The translations under genes were made by a program, and so were the position numbers. The notes below the pieces were generated by a model. The model worked only from the letters and a program-made list of their open reading frames with translations, was not told the origin of the DNA and did not search any database. From Acanthochromis polyacanthus (taxonomy: Eukaryota > Chordata > Actinopteri > Pomacentridae), in NCBI RefSeq assembly GCF_021347895.1, contig NC_067125.1, positions 9,196,768 through 9,260,767 on the forward strand: 64,000 nucleotides of DNA, in the 5' to 3' direction. Shown one piece after another: positions 11,487-22,634 of this stretch (the stretch's first letter is position 1; every line of letters begins with the position of its first letter).

Positions 11487-12295
11487 AGAAGCACTCAGAG
11501 AGCGCAGTAGTCCACCAAGGCTGTTCATTCCCCCTATCTATGGCACTGTCAGAAATGCAGCATATGTTTATTAGTTACTGATGATCAGAAATCCTGGCAC
11601 TATAGAATGTGGCCATTTAATATAGATGTACCCACAAACAAAATGACCTTGCACTGAGCACATGCGTGTGTTATGCATGTGTACGTTATAAACATACCAA
11701 ATAATGTGACCTGAATATGTAGCAACATATGCTGATCGTCATATAACTCTGCTGCGTTCCTTGGCGGAATAATTATAAAGTTTGACTGACTAATACAGAT
11801 ATAAACTTGACTTGGAATAAAAGTGCTTTATTTGATTATCTGTTTTATGGTGCACAGTGATGTGGGTATGTACATGCAATTATTGATATTTACTCCACCA
11901 AGGAGCGCAGTGGAGCTATGTGATGATCGGAGTACATTTGTCTGTTTGTTTGTCTGTTAGCAACATTACTCAAAACAGACTAATGTATCTGGATGAAGTT
12001 TTCAGGGAAGGTCAGAAATGACACAAGGACCAAGTGCTTAGATTTTGACAGTGATGCAGCTTCTAGTCTGGATCCACGGATTTGTTAAAGATTCCTGTAT
12101 CATTGTGACATAGTGGCATGGCATCACTGTAACCATGACAACAAGTGAACACTACATCAGCTGCCTGCTGATGATCACATGATTGCGATCCTATTATAAA
12201 TCCACCGCAGCAGACTTATCAGGACTTATCTGTTGGAAATCATACGACTGAGCAGCCTTGGCAGAGTCCTGCGCTCTCTGAGTGCTTTTCTTGTT
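11487..12295. mobile_element. MITE, 'AGAAAAGCACTCAGAGAG' family, copy B (full length)
   Basis: The ends are inverted repeats: AAGCACTCAGAGAGCGCAGT at about 11489-11508, and its complement GCGCTCTCTGAGTGCTTTTC at 12270-12289. The adjacent CCAAGGCTGYTC block is also inverted at both ends. The interior shares blocks with the copies at 4118 and 57791. There is no coding capacity. The right end lies only about 140 bp from the clstn2 donor at 12433. Confidence 0.7.
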
Positions 12296-12433
12296 CTTTT
12301 TGTATACTGTAGAATATGTGTTACCAACAAATGGCCTGTTTTTGACATCAAGAACAATATCCTCATGTTTCGTGAGACAGGAAGAAAAAGGAAAATCAAA
12401 GTAAGGCGACATGAAACAGCTGTGTTTTCCTAC

Positions 12434-12557
12434 CTGAGTTGTGCATGGGATACAGGTCGTGGATCATGGATGGATGGTGGACCACCTGCATGTACTGAGG
12501 CGGGGCTACCATGTGGTTGATGTGTTCGCCGGCTTCTGAACTGTGCAGAACGCTCAC
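12434..12557 (-). CDS. clstn2: clstn2 exon: membrane-proximal ectodomain
   Basis: This exon gives residues 337-377 plus the first base of Gly378. The acceptor is CCCAACCCAG|GTG (exon starts at 12557) and the donor is CTCAG|GTAGGA. The encoded stretch begins VSVLHSSEAGEHINHMV and continues PPQYMQVVHHP to PMHNS. It is the His-rich, Pro-containing juxtamembrane linker that in calsyntenins precedes the transmembrane helix and holds the ectodomain shedding region (family knowledge; the cleavage site itself is not visible). The phase 0 start follows the preceding exon's FNLE, and the phase 1 end matches the transmembrane exon. Confidence 0.94.
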
Positions 12558-14169
12558 CTGGGTTGGGAACAGATGAAGCAGAAGCAATGATTTTTGAGGA
12601 TAAAGTGATCACAGTTGACATTTCAGTCACATACTGTTTGCCAAAGCTGATATATTCTCAACAGAATAAAGCAAAGTCTCCAAGTTCAGATTTTAAAGTA
12701 AGACTGGGAGAAAGGGAAAGCGAATATATTCATGGCTTTTGTGGGGGGACGGGGTCAACTCAGTACAAGAAGGTGATCTGGATTCCACTCGACACCCTGC
12801 AAAGTTCAAAGTATGTATTGTGAAGCATTTTGTTTCCCAGCAGGTAAACACCGGAGAAGGTATAAATAAGTGCAGGGACAGAAACAAGCCGTGGTTAGCT
12901 GACACACGGAGCTGATTTTGGCATTTATCATCAAGTGAAGAACAGTGGATTACAGGTGGAGAGTGTGGATGTGTCTGCTGCCTGGAACGGCTGAGTCACC
13001 GTGGAACAGTTCAGGGTCTCTTCAGGAGAAGATGAAGTGTTCAGTGTTGCACCGTGGCTTCTTTTGATATGTGGAGCTCGGCTGTGTCATCGTGTCTAAC
13101 TGCTGTTTAAGGTGTATTTACCGACTTGTTTGGTTGTTTTCGAGTGCTAATTTCTCCAAAGCATTTTGCTACTGAGAGGTGAAAGCGATGCCACTGGAAT
13201 ACCTAATGAGGCTCGTTTTTAAATCTGCTCTGAAAGTTAAAATGTTGCCAGAAACCTCAGCTGAGTCAGCTCAGACACTTTGCCAGTTTGAGCACTTTGC
13301 TTCACATGGTGGTAAAAAGCAACATGATCTCTAGTGACAACTTATCATTACTATTTCTGAATATCATCAGTCACATTATTTTTTTTTTTTTTTTGAGAAA
13401 TCATACATGAGTTATTTTCACGCTGCTTTTCGGGGACATTTGCCTACACTGCCACTCTTTTAAAGGTACTTGAAACATGTATCTGAATGTGGGAGTGGGT
13501 GGCTTGGATCTGCCGTCATTATTTCCTTTCATTTGTCATGTAAGCAGAAAGCACAGGAAGCAGTACTACTGGGATCACTCAGTAAAACTGGATTAACCTG
13601 AAAAAAATAAAGGCAGATTATTTAAAACAATGACATTGGCTTAAAATAATAATTCTGCATGAGTTTTTTTTTTATAATCAATTAATCTGATCATTTTTTT
13701 TTGATTAATGTATTAGTCAATGTGTTTATAAAATGTCAGAAACAGTAAAACGATGTACCATTTTCTTGTGTCATATGTTTTACTTTCATATATGATTGAA
13801 AACTGCAGCGAACCCTCACACTGGGGCTGCTGGAATCAGTGAATCTTTGTTGTTTTGCTTTAAAGGATGACTGAAATGGTTAAATGGGTGGTTAATTTTA
13901 ACCTGGTATATTAATGTATCTATTGTGCCGCTATGAATGATCTGGAAGGAACCAAACTGTGTATATCAGGGCAAATCAGCTCCCTGCAGCTTTCTAAAAA
14001 ATGATGAGTAGCCTTGGTTGGAGATCCCGGTGTAAACAGGAAAATGACTGATCCAGCTGGCTAATTTCAGTGTTTACTTTGGCACTTCTTCTGCAACTTG
14101 ATGGCAACACCTTTGACCAATTGCAATTGAAGCACTTTTTGCACTTACTACAGGTTTTTCCTTATGTCT

Positions 14170-14245
14170 GAATTCTTGCTTGTGTTGTACGTCGCTTTGG
14201 ACAAAAGCGTCTGCTAAATGAAATTGTAGAATTGTAAAATTGTAT
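14170..14245 (+). repeat. Tail of a common teleost interspersed repeat
   Basis: The segment GTCGCTTTGGACAAAAGCGT followed by CTGCTAAATG is the conserved tail of a very common dispersed repeat in fish genomes. A second, diverged copy in the opposite orientation is at about 61170-61260. The class (LINE or SINE tail) is not assigned here. Confidence 0.55.
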
Positions 14246-14434
14246 ATCAAAACCATCATTTAAATTGTAATACGGCTTAAAAAGCATAACTTAGAATTAC
14301 TGTGTCAGAGTTCTAAAAAAATTGATGAATCACTTTCTAAAAAAAGACTATTACAGACAGACGTCTGTACTTCTAGATAACGGAATGATAAAAGTGAGTG
14401 ACCAAAAATTTTGACTATATAGTGATTTGCTATA

Positions 14435-14692
14435 CACAGGGTGTCTCTAAAGTCTGGACGCATAGGAAACTGATTGACCGCATAAAAATTAATGTAGTAA
14501 AACTGACGGCAAAGTGGATTTATTTCATCGAGTTATTGCAAAGCGCATCAACCTTTGTATCACAAATGATGGAAATCATATTGAAGATGCTATTTGTGCA
14601 TAATCCTATTCAGCAAAATGTTGTCCAAAAATTTCATTTCTTGAAAATATGTATTTTGGCCTGTATGTCCACAGTTTAGGGACACCCTGTGG
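14435..14692. mobile_element. Mariner-like MITE, about 258 bp
   Basis: The left end CACAGGGTGTCTCTAAAGTC and right end TTTAGGGACACCCTGTG are imperfect inverted repeats of about 25 bp. CAGGGTGTC-type termini with a neighbouring TA resemble Tc1/mariner superfamily ends. No transposase is visible; the one open frame inside (from 14398) has no resemblance to a known protein. Confidence 0.65.
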
Positions 14693-15078
14693 AAGAAAAT
14701 AAATGAACACCTGACCGTGTGTTCTGATGGGAACGTGAAGCTGTTCTATTGCTCTATTATACTAAATTTCAGATCCGGACTAATGTTTTAAACATGTTAG
14801 TATGGATTTGAAGTGACATGTTAACTGACTGAAGCAGTGTTAGATCGGCGTCCTCTGATGTATGATCCTTTTCTTAAACTGATTATCAAAATAGCGGCAG
14901 ATGAATTAACTGTATCTGATGGTTTCTACTATCAGTTTCATCAGCGTCCTCCTCTGTGGACATGACGCAGTGTCTCTGATAATACATTTCTTCTTGAGCT
15001 TGTTGGTACTGGAACATTTACTGACAGGTGAAGATACAAAGTTATAGCAGCTACACTCTAAACATGGCTCACACTGAC

Positions 15079-15224
15079 CTCCAGGTTGAACTCATTGCTG
15101 GTGTAGCGTCCGTTGAGCTCTGAGCAGGTCAGACGAAACCTTCTCTCTGTTAGCCGTCCGGGCTGCCAGCTGTAGTAGCGAACCTGTCGGATCACCTGCT
15201 CATAGTTGGACATAGAGTCCACAC
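15079..15224 (-). CDS. clstn2: clstn2 exon: conserved ectodomain (SELNGRY block)
   Basis: This exon completes Gly288 and gives residues 289-336. The acceptor CTCCACAG ends at 15225, and the donor is GAG|GTCAGT. The encoded VDSMSNYEQVI is followed by a basic/aromatic stretch (RYYSWQPGRL) and then CSELNGRYTSNEFNLE, a signature block of the calsyntenin ectodomain. Cys321 lies in this block and probably pairs with Cys247 of the preceding exon (inference). The split Gly codon joins SVY-G with VDS exactly as in the family. Confidence 0.96.
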
Positions 15225-15285
15225 CTGTGGAGAGAGGCAGATGGTGGGTTTGTGAGGCATTAGCAGGTATATAAGTGTTGTACCT

Positions 15286-15509
15286 TCATCCATCATCTAT
15301 ACACCGTTTAATCCTCATTCTCATCAAGGCAGGGGACGTCCTGGACAGGTAAAAGTCTATCACAGGACTACACATAGAGACAAACAATCACACTCACATT
15401 CACACCTGCAGACAATTTAGAATCACCATTTAACCTCAGCATGTTTTTGAACCGGGAATCTTCTGACTGCAAGGCAACAGTGTTCACCACCACCTCACTG
15501 TGCAGCCTG
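15286..15509 (-). mobile_element. SINE-like repeat S1 inside a short intron
   Basis: On the plus strand it starts at CATCCATCATCTATACACCG and ends at CACTGTGCAGCC, the same family as the repeats at 20058, 46516, 49003 and 52824. The complementary strand has a tRNA-like head with a B-box-type GGTTCAAxxCC. This copy has an internal deletion. The intron (15225-15562) is only 338 bp, so the repeat makes up about two thirds of it. Confidence 0.7.
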
Positions 15510-15562
15510 ATATAAGGGTTGTGTTCGTGATATATGTTGGTGTTGTTACCATAGCAACCTAC

Positions 15563-15733
15563 CATATACGGACATGCCGGAGGTGGAGTTGGTGGCGTCA
15601 AGGTGTTTTCCAAGCAGAGCGCTTCGTTGCAGCTGGAGAGACTCTTGCTCTGGGTTCAGCTCCTCCCCCAACACCAGGACATCACAGTAGTCCAAGTTAT
15701 GAATGATCTCCTCCATCACACCCGGTCGACGTG
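15563..15733 (-). CDS. clstn2: clstn2 exon: HNLDYC block with N-glycosylation site
   Basis: This exon gives residues 231-287 and the first base of Gly288. The acceptor is GTGTGCAG|CACG and the donor is TATG|GTAGGT. The encoded RPGVMEEIIHNLDYCDVLVL contains the family's HNLDxC block (Cys247). It continues GEELNPEQESLQL and then HLDATNSTSGMSVYG. The sequon at Asn279 (N-S-T) is a likely N-glycosylation site in the extracellular part. HLDATNST-G-S-YG agrees closely with what I recall of calsyntenin-2. Confidence 0.95.
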
Positions 15734-17346
15734 CTGCACACGCAAACACACACACAGAATTTGTTGTAATTTGTCTTCTCTGATGCCTCTACCACAAAAC
15801 ATCAGTTTGCTCTCACCCCATTATGCTCTGGGTTTTAGAAGCATAAAGAAGTCTTGGCAGTAAAACTTTGTATTTGGGGTCATTTCCTATTTTTAGTTTT
15901 GAATATGTTCACACTTCTAATGAGCTCAACTGCAGTTTGTGGAAGCCAAACTTTCAGGCTTCTCAGTATGGTTCCTTTAGCTCAGATGGCTTTTTTTTTT
16001 CTCATCTCACTAATTGAAGCAAACTAACAGTCAAACAGACCGTGCCAAACAGGACCAGTGTAAATGAATGTATCATTAACTAGCAGGTGGCTCAAGTCTG
16101 ATTTCTTTTGCTAAAAACAACAACAACAACAACACACATATGCTGAAGAAAATGCTGCCCACTTTGAGGAACCATAATTCAAGCCGTACAGGACACAACA
16201 CCAACGCCTCCTCCGACTGCCAGACTCCAATTACTCGTGAACTCTGTGAACGCAGGCAGTGCCATGAGCTGCGCTGCTACCAGCATCCTACAGACAGCTC
16301 CCATCACTGCAGTTCTAGGTGGCTGCTGGGGCTCTTTGACAGTCAGCGAAACACTATCCTCCACCTCTCACTGCTACCCAGCATTCTCCCTCACTGTAGG
16401 CTCCCACGGGAGGAAACCGGCTACGCTCATTTAACAGCTTCCCAGTAGAGAAAGACAGATATGGAGTGTGTGTGTTTGAAGGGAGAGGTCAGGGGCGGAG
16501 GGGGAGGTACAGATGAGGTGGAGAAAGGGGAGGAAACAGGAAAGAAAGCTGCGTCCCAGAAGAGGAGTTACTGTTTTGTTTCGAGGTATGAAGTATAGGC
16601 TGTATATAAAAATTGATGAGCTCTCTGTGACGCCATTCATGCATTTCCTGAGGAGCTGATTTGAAGCTCGGGGTTGTGGCTCCGGCTGCTGGGATCTTAG
16701 CAGTGCCTGACTCCTCCTAGCTCCCCGCTAATCCAAAAACGAGCAAAGAGGTGGAGCGAGAAATAACCTAAGGTGCAAACGTCTGTGGGTCACGAACTGC
16801 CCTGTGACGGCATCCACCTGCCACTCAAAGCCCTTAACTGTGCAGGAGTTCAAGCTTTAATACAATTCAAATGAGTAACCACCATGCAGTTATCACAAAA
16901 TAGGAAATTAGTTACAGAGTCCAAAACTGGACATTTTAACAGAGGAGTGTATTGACTCAGCCTCAAGTGGTCATTTGATTAGCTGAGTGTTTTGACATTT
17001 CCTTGCTGGCTCCATTCTTTAGCCTTAGCCGTTTGATACAAAACCTTTTTAAAAAATTTTAAGCTTCTGCTCAGTTCATGGTTGTTGCTTTCACTGAAGT
17101 ACAGGTTCCAGGGATCACCTTAACATCTCCTTTAAGCCTCTGTCAGCTTATTGTTTCAGTTGTGTGGCTCACAAGCTCCATGGACAACTAGACTTTAAAA
17201 TGTCATTACTTTTTTAACCTACAATGAAGTAAGGCAAAGACGGTTTTTACCTTCCTGACATGTTTTAACATCAAACAGAATGTGAAAAAGAAAGAGTTGG
17301 ACGACTCACAAGAACACAAAAAGACAAAACCGAACAAGAAAACTAA

Positions 17347-17529
17347 AAATCAGCCATCACGGATAACTGCAAAAGAAATTACCAGATTATGGACTGGGAC
17401 AGGGGGAGAATTATAACATCGGAGGCCAACAAATACAAACTATGGATTAAGGAGGCCATAGAGATCAGGAAGCGGGCGAGCAGTTCCATGAACTGGGACG
17501 AGGGGGCCTACATCCTCTTGCTTACTTGA
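17347..17529 (+). pseudogene. C-terminal fragment of a Penelope-like retroelement
   Basis: A frame of 60 codons ends at TGA (17527-17529). It reads KSAITDNCKR near the start, then MDWDRGR, then EANKYKLWIKEAIEIRKRAS and finally SMNWDEGAYILLLT. The WIKEAIxIRK...MNxDEGAY pattern is the tail following the GIY-YIG endonuclease in Penelope-like and related fish retroelements, as I recall it. The rest of the element is not recognisable upstream, so this is a 5'-truncated copy. The family call is from memory of the motif, not a search. Confidence 0.55.
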
Positions 17530-17718
17530 GTCACCTCCTCTAGAGACAATTGGGTGGCGGGGGTCACCTGATAAAACGACATGTCATCACATGTCAGATG
17601 ATGAGGAAGATCGTAGACGTGGTCGAAACATGTCAGCAAGGTAAAAACTCTCTTTTCCTTACTTAGTTGCCGGTTAAAAAAGTAAAGCTATTCCATGGGT
17701 AAGTATTTTTGACAACTA

Positions 17719-18125
17719 AACATGGTAAATCTGCTCTTTGAATTTTGGCGGTTATCATCATGGTTAGTGAGAGGTGCATCTGACTCAGAATTTGAGGAGA
17801 GAGACATGCCTGCAAACTGTCAGTCACAAGGTGGCCCCATCCTAAAACACAAAATCCATTTCATTGTCTATTTTACTCTGAGACCATCATTTACAAAATT
17901 AACATCATGCTGTCTTCAAAAAGTCTTGAAACTCGCAAGTGCAATCATAAACCTGTTAGAAAAATGTTTACTGGGATAACAGATCAAGTGAGAAGTAGAG
18001 TGATTTTCTCATAGACTTGTATACAATCAGACTTCTTTTTTGCTACCAGAGGAGTCGTCCCCTGCTGGCTGTTAGAGAGAATGCGGGTAGAAGTGCTTCA
18101 TTCTTTTACACACAGTCTATGAATA
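17719..18125 (+). repeat. Dispersed teleost repeat R, copy 1
   Basis: The segment around 17955-18110 contains TGTTTACTGGGATAACAGAT, CAAGTGAGAAGTAGAGT and a 'GTCGTCCCCTGCTGGCT' block. The same order of blocks recurs at 52470-52640, showing a shared interspersed repeat. It has no coding capacity. It resembles a repeat frequent in fish introns; its class is unknown to me. Confidence 0.7.
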
Positions 18126-19220
18126 GAGCAGATTCATGTGTTTTTACATCACCGAATGACAAAACATAACAACAACAATAATAATTGAAATTTAGAATAA
18201 TAGCAAGAAAAGAGCAGTTTAAGGGCTGCCGCGAAGCTACAAAAGATAAAAACACATTGTTGCTCTTATGATTGGAAAATTCAGCATTAAAGCAATTTAA
18301 CCTACTGCTGTCAGTATATTGCTACAGTGTAGGCTGGTCTGATATGACTGAGTTTATAGCTGGTACTAGCTAATGTGATTCCTTTAAAGCAACATTCAGC
18401 AAAAGCTACATTGTCTTTCTGTAAAATATAATGCGCAGTGTCTTAGGACAACTTCCAAGAAATAAACTTTATTCTAACATTTGCAGAAAACAAATGTACT
18501 TATGTACAAGGTCTTAAACAGTCTGGCCTCTGTGTTGCCCTGCTTGGTGTTAAATGCTGCTTTGACGTGAACAGAGAACTGAAGAAAAGGCCAGTAGCTG
18601 ACACAAACTAGTAAACGCTTACAGTACGGCCTGAGTGCAGCACTGTCCCACCAACAGTTTGTGTGATCATGCAGCCAACACTGATCTTAGAGCTACAGTG
18701 TGGGTGGGATGAGAAAAAAAAACAAACCAAGCTCTGCTCCCGAGAAAGAATTGCAAAGAACAGAAAGGAGATAAAGAGAGACGAGGAGAGCTACTGAGTA
18801 GAGAATTACTGCAAGGGAAGAAGTGGAAACGAAATAAAAACTCTAAAGCAAAGCAGAAAAGAAGAAAAGACGAGATGGCCATTAAAGCAAATAGGTCAAA
18901 CAGTTGAGTATTAAAGATGATAAGTGGAAGAACAAAGTGATGACCTTGGCTTTGAGGAACGGCAGCAGAATAATCCTTGGAAAGACGCTGTAGTATGACA
19001 GAGAGAGAAACGAGCCAATGCTGAGTTGGCTCAAAGAAAAGACAAATGAAAGACAGGAAGACAAAGCATGGAAGAGGGCTGTGGAGTGATTAGAAGGTCC
19101 AAAGGAAACTTATTGCATGCCCTGAAAAAGAAATATGCGATTTATCTTCAATCCTTTAAGCCTCGAGAGAACACAAAATCTGCTCATTACGGAACTTTGT
19201 GACTGTCTACCACACACACA

Positions 19221-19222
<2 letters not shown>

Positions 19223-19269
<47 letters not shown>

Positions 19270-19270
19270 T
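19223..19270. repeat. (CTTT)n microsatellite
   Basis: Twelve tandem CTTT units without interruption. Spurious open frames run through it. Confidence 0.97.
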
Positions 19271-19279
19271 GCCTGTGAC

Positions 19280-19560
19280 TTTCTGTGGCTTCCAGCTAAT
19301 CTCTTCCCTCCAGCTGGAGTCTCTATTTCAGCAGCAGAAAGAGCTCCACCGGCTCCTGAAAGCGATGCTCCTCTACCTCCACCACATTACACACAATGGA
19401 GGGCTAAAACCTCCCTCTTGCTCTGCTTATCTGCTCCTAATTGGCAGCCGGCGGCGGGGCCCGGGGCCCAGGCGGGCGGTTCCTGCCTCGGTGGTCAGAT
19501 CGTTGAACGAGACTACTGCCACAGGGATTTAAATGTCATACTCATTTGCCGTCGGTCAAG
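19280..19560. promoter_or_regulatory. GC-rich non-repetitive block, candidate conserved element
   Basis: This block stands out from its surroundings: it contains a CGGCGGGGCCCGGGGCCCAG run near 19452 and a TTTAAATGTCATACTCATTT stretch near 19529, with no repeat signature. Fish intronic blocks like this are often conserved non-coding sequence, but that is inference from composition only. Open frames across it lack any family resemblance and no splice pair supports an exon. Confidence 0.25.
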
Positions 19561-20057
19561 GTAGTGCGACCTGGGAATCAGTGTTCTGGTAGGTGTGGGC
19601 CTTACTCAGCAGGAGGGGGTCTGCAGTTGCATAGGGACACAAAAGAGAGGGTACGGCAACGGTGGAGGGGCTAATACCCACAGACCTGTGTGGAGAGGGA
19701 AATTGACTCAACATATTGGCAAGGTGTTCTGGACAAAAGGCTCTCGCTTAGACTGCAGGTTACTGCTGGAGAGAAGAAGCACTTGTCCTCAACTGTAATC
19801 TGACTTCAATTTAATGCAGAATTTGTTAAGCAGCATATTGTTCCCTCGTATACCCCAAATGAGCCGAAGTACACTGTAAAAAAATAGTGTTTATTTAAAA
19901 AAACATTTTTAACTGTGATTTTTGAACAATTGACTGTTACTGTACAGATGTTCTCTGCTGTGTTAAACTGCAGAAAATAACTAGAGAACTCATAGCAAAA
20001 AGAATTAATTCACCTGTTAACCAGAAAACAAGCAAAAACGATAAATAATGGCCACAT

Positions 20058-20408
20058 CATCCATCCATCCATTCTCTATACGCCGCTTAATCCTCATTAG
20101 GATCACAGGGGGGCTGGAGTCTGTCCCAGCTGACTTAGGGTGAAGGTAGGTGATGCCCTGGACAGGTCACCAGTCTATCACAGGACTACTCACAGAGACC
20201 AACAATCACACTCACATTCACACCTACGGACAATTTAGAGTTACCAATTAACCTCAGCATGTGTTGGGAGCGTGGGAGGAAGCCGGAGAACCTGCACAGA
20301 TAGAACATACAAACCCCATGCAGAAAGACCCCAGACTCAGGCTAGGATGAGAAACAGGACTCTTCTAGCTGCAAGGCGCCAGTGCTAACCACTGAATCCA
20401 CTGTGCAG
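20058..20408 (-). mobile_element. SINE-like repeat S2
   Basis: It begins at CATCCATCCATCCATTCTC on the plus strand and ends at CACTGTGCAGC. It includes the family landmarks 'CCCAGCTGACTTAGGGTGAA', 'ACACTCACATTCACACCTAC'-like and 'GGGAGGAAGCCGGAGAACC' blocks. The tRNA-like head is on the minus strand and the (GGAT)n tail is at the plus-strand left end. It is close to full length. Confidence 0.8.
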
Positions 20409-20881
20409 CATGTTCATCAAAAATCAGTCATTTCTTTTTACAGTTTCTTTTACAATGTGAAATGACACTAACTGTATTTAAAAAAGTGTCATTGTTATAT
20501 GTGCTGTTATTTGCATGAAAACTTATTTATATTAATACTTCGTAAAACTGTTAAAGAGTACAATTGCAAAGAAGAATTGTTTTTAATTACATTATAATGA
20601 TGGAAATATGAATTGGCATCATTAATTTGACAAATTTAAAAAACAGTTAATAAATATTAATAATTCTATGAATTCAAAGTACTTGGTAAAATTTAATGAG
20701 AAATTCTGATTTCTTTAAACAAAATACAACTTTGCTTTTTCAAACATGATGGTACAGTTAAATTCCCCTTTTGTTTATTTTTGAATGTGTTTTTCATCAG
20801 TGCATATGAAGGATTCATTGTAAAAAAAAAAAAGTAACTCAAAGTTGTACATAGAGTAGTTGAATAAGTTCTATCTTCACC

Positions 20882-21075
20882 AGGTACAGTCAAACGTTTG
20901 GACACACCTTCTCATTCAATGATTATCTATTTTTTGTGTGCATAGTAGAGTAATACTAAAGACATCAAAACTATAAAAGAATACAGACGGAATAATATAA
21001 ACAAAAAAGTGCCAATCTTCTGTATGAATCTACAATGTAGAAAATAATACAAATTAAAAAAAGCATTGAATGAGA
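20882..21075. mobile_element. Tc1-type MITE end (GTTTGGACACACC family)
   Basis: It begins TACAGTCAAACGTTTGGACAC, followed by CACCTTCTCATTCAATG. Near 21063 GCATTGAATGAGA is the inverted copy of that inner block, so most of both arms are present. The outer part of the right arm is lost. It is non-coding. Confidence 0.65.
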
Positions 21076-22634
21076 CCAAGCTGTTTAAAGTTTTTACTGG
21101 TTGTGTACATCATTAAAATGCTTTAAAAAATCAATTATAAAAGTGCAATACTACAATACATTATACTGTATAACTAAATCTGAAAGGCGCCATTCTTCTG
21201 TACGGTAGGTAAATTTTGCCAAAATGACCTCTGTACTTTCAAGCGGTGTGAGGTAAGAGCTAAACGTTTCAATTTTTTACTTAGTGTCTGGGAAAATATT
21301 TGTATCAGAATTGCTTTAATAGTCTTCACAGGGAGATTACTTTGTAAATAGCTGATCAAATATCAGAGAGTTGTACAATTTTACAGAGACATAAAGGATA
21401 TAATACAATGCAAAACTATGAGAAAATACTGAGATGCAGCCTTAAGAGTTTCGTGGTAATGGAGTGGATTGCGTTACACTTGGCTGACGTGTATAATAGC
21501 TCCCTGAGTGTGAGGTGTGGATGGTTACCAGTTGAATGTATGGGTTGCACACACAACTGGAGCGCTGCAACACATTCATGGCCTGTGTGTGTCATGAAAT
21601 GTGCAGCGACATATTCTCCTCCTTCTTCCTCCTTCCTCTGATGCTCCGTGTTCAGTTCACACATCTGAAATATGCAGGGCTCGGCTCAAAATATTCAGGG
21701 AAAGGGATCAGTTGCGGCCCCCAAGGACCTACAAAACGGACCCAAAATTTTGGCACCGCGCTCACAGCTGTTGTGTTCACTGATGTTGTTGACATGATCA
21801 CAAACAAGGTGCAGCAGGTTTTCTGTGAAAGATACATCCAGTGTGTTTCGGAACTGGTTAAACAGAAAGGCTTTACTGCTTTTTGGGGGAATGTGTTCAT
21901 TTCCAATGTTGGTGGGGTAAATTGCAGTTATGTGCATGGGTTTGTGTCTTTCAAAAGAACCTTGCTATGGTCCAGTTTATTCATTTCACCTTTCGTCCTC
22001 CTCCTGATCTAACAGTGGGGCTGATGTAATGGAACATTTCTTTTTGTCCTCAGTATAACCTCTGTTTCAGTTAACCTTAGTATAACCTCTCAGTGTAACC
22101 TTTACTCAAGTTAACTTTTAAGATCATACATCTTATTTCTAGGTATAGCTTTCGTTTTCTTTGAGTCAGCATGCCTCCAGATGTAGCGGTTTCACATCAG
22201 CCGCCGCTAAAGCAGGAACTTCAACAGACCTATAAAACCACAGACTCTGTCTCAATACCAAGAACTGTGAAGATGTCAAAGTATTTACATGCTGTATAAG
22301 TGTTACCTGTTCAGCAACAGCAGCCACATTTTTGTTTTAGAGAACTTCTGTACTGGACGAAGAACCTCAGCCTGCTACCTGTGTGTTTGACCTTCTCCCT
22401 CCTGCAGTAAGATAATAAATGACTCAAAGACAGAGCCAGTCTGATTGCAGTTTTTATTTCTCACCTTGAGCCTTGTTAAATAGAAAATTCCACAACAGTG
22501 AAGGATGTCAGTGGAGGCCAACAGCTTGACAAAGCTTTCTATTGTGGAACCAAATTTGCTAATCAATGACCAGTTTTTAAGGATCCAGTCAAATCTAAAG
22601 AACTTGAATTAAACCCTTTTTGTGTCAGTTCATG

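Larger units (their letters stand above)
12558..15078 (-). other. clstn2 intron (2.5 kb)
   Basis: The donor is GTCAGT at 15078-15073 and the acceptor ends at 12558. It contains a T run (13379-13394), a degraded teleost interspersed repeat tail (about 14170-14245) and a mariner-like MITE (14435-14692). The remainder (12560-14050 and 14700-15070) shows no gene or repeat that I recognise. Confidence 0.85.

Noticed and set aside
16140..16448. Overlapping open frames on both strands near exon 15563-15733
   Set aside because: No calsyntenin similarity and no acceptor/donor pair in phase; the flanking exons join perfectly without them.
21536..22012. 158-codon plus-strand open frame, the longest in the window
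   Set aside because: No motif, domain or codon pattern that I recognise, no splice partners, and it lies in a clstn2 intron; a chance frame is more likely.
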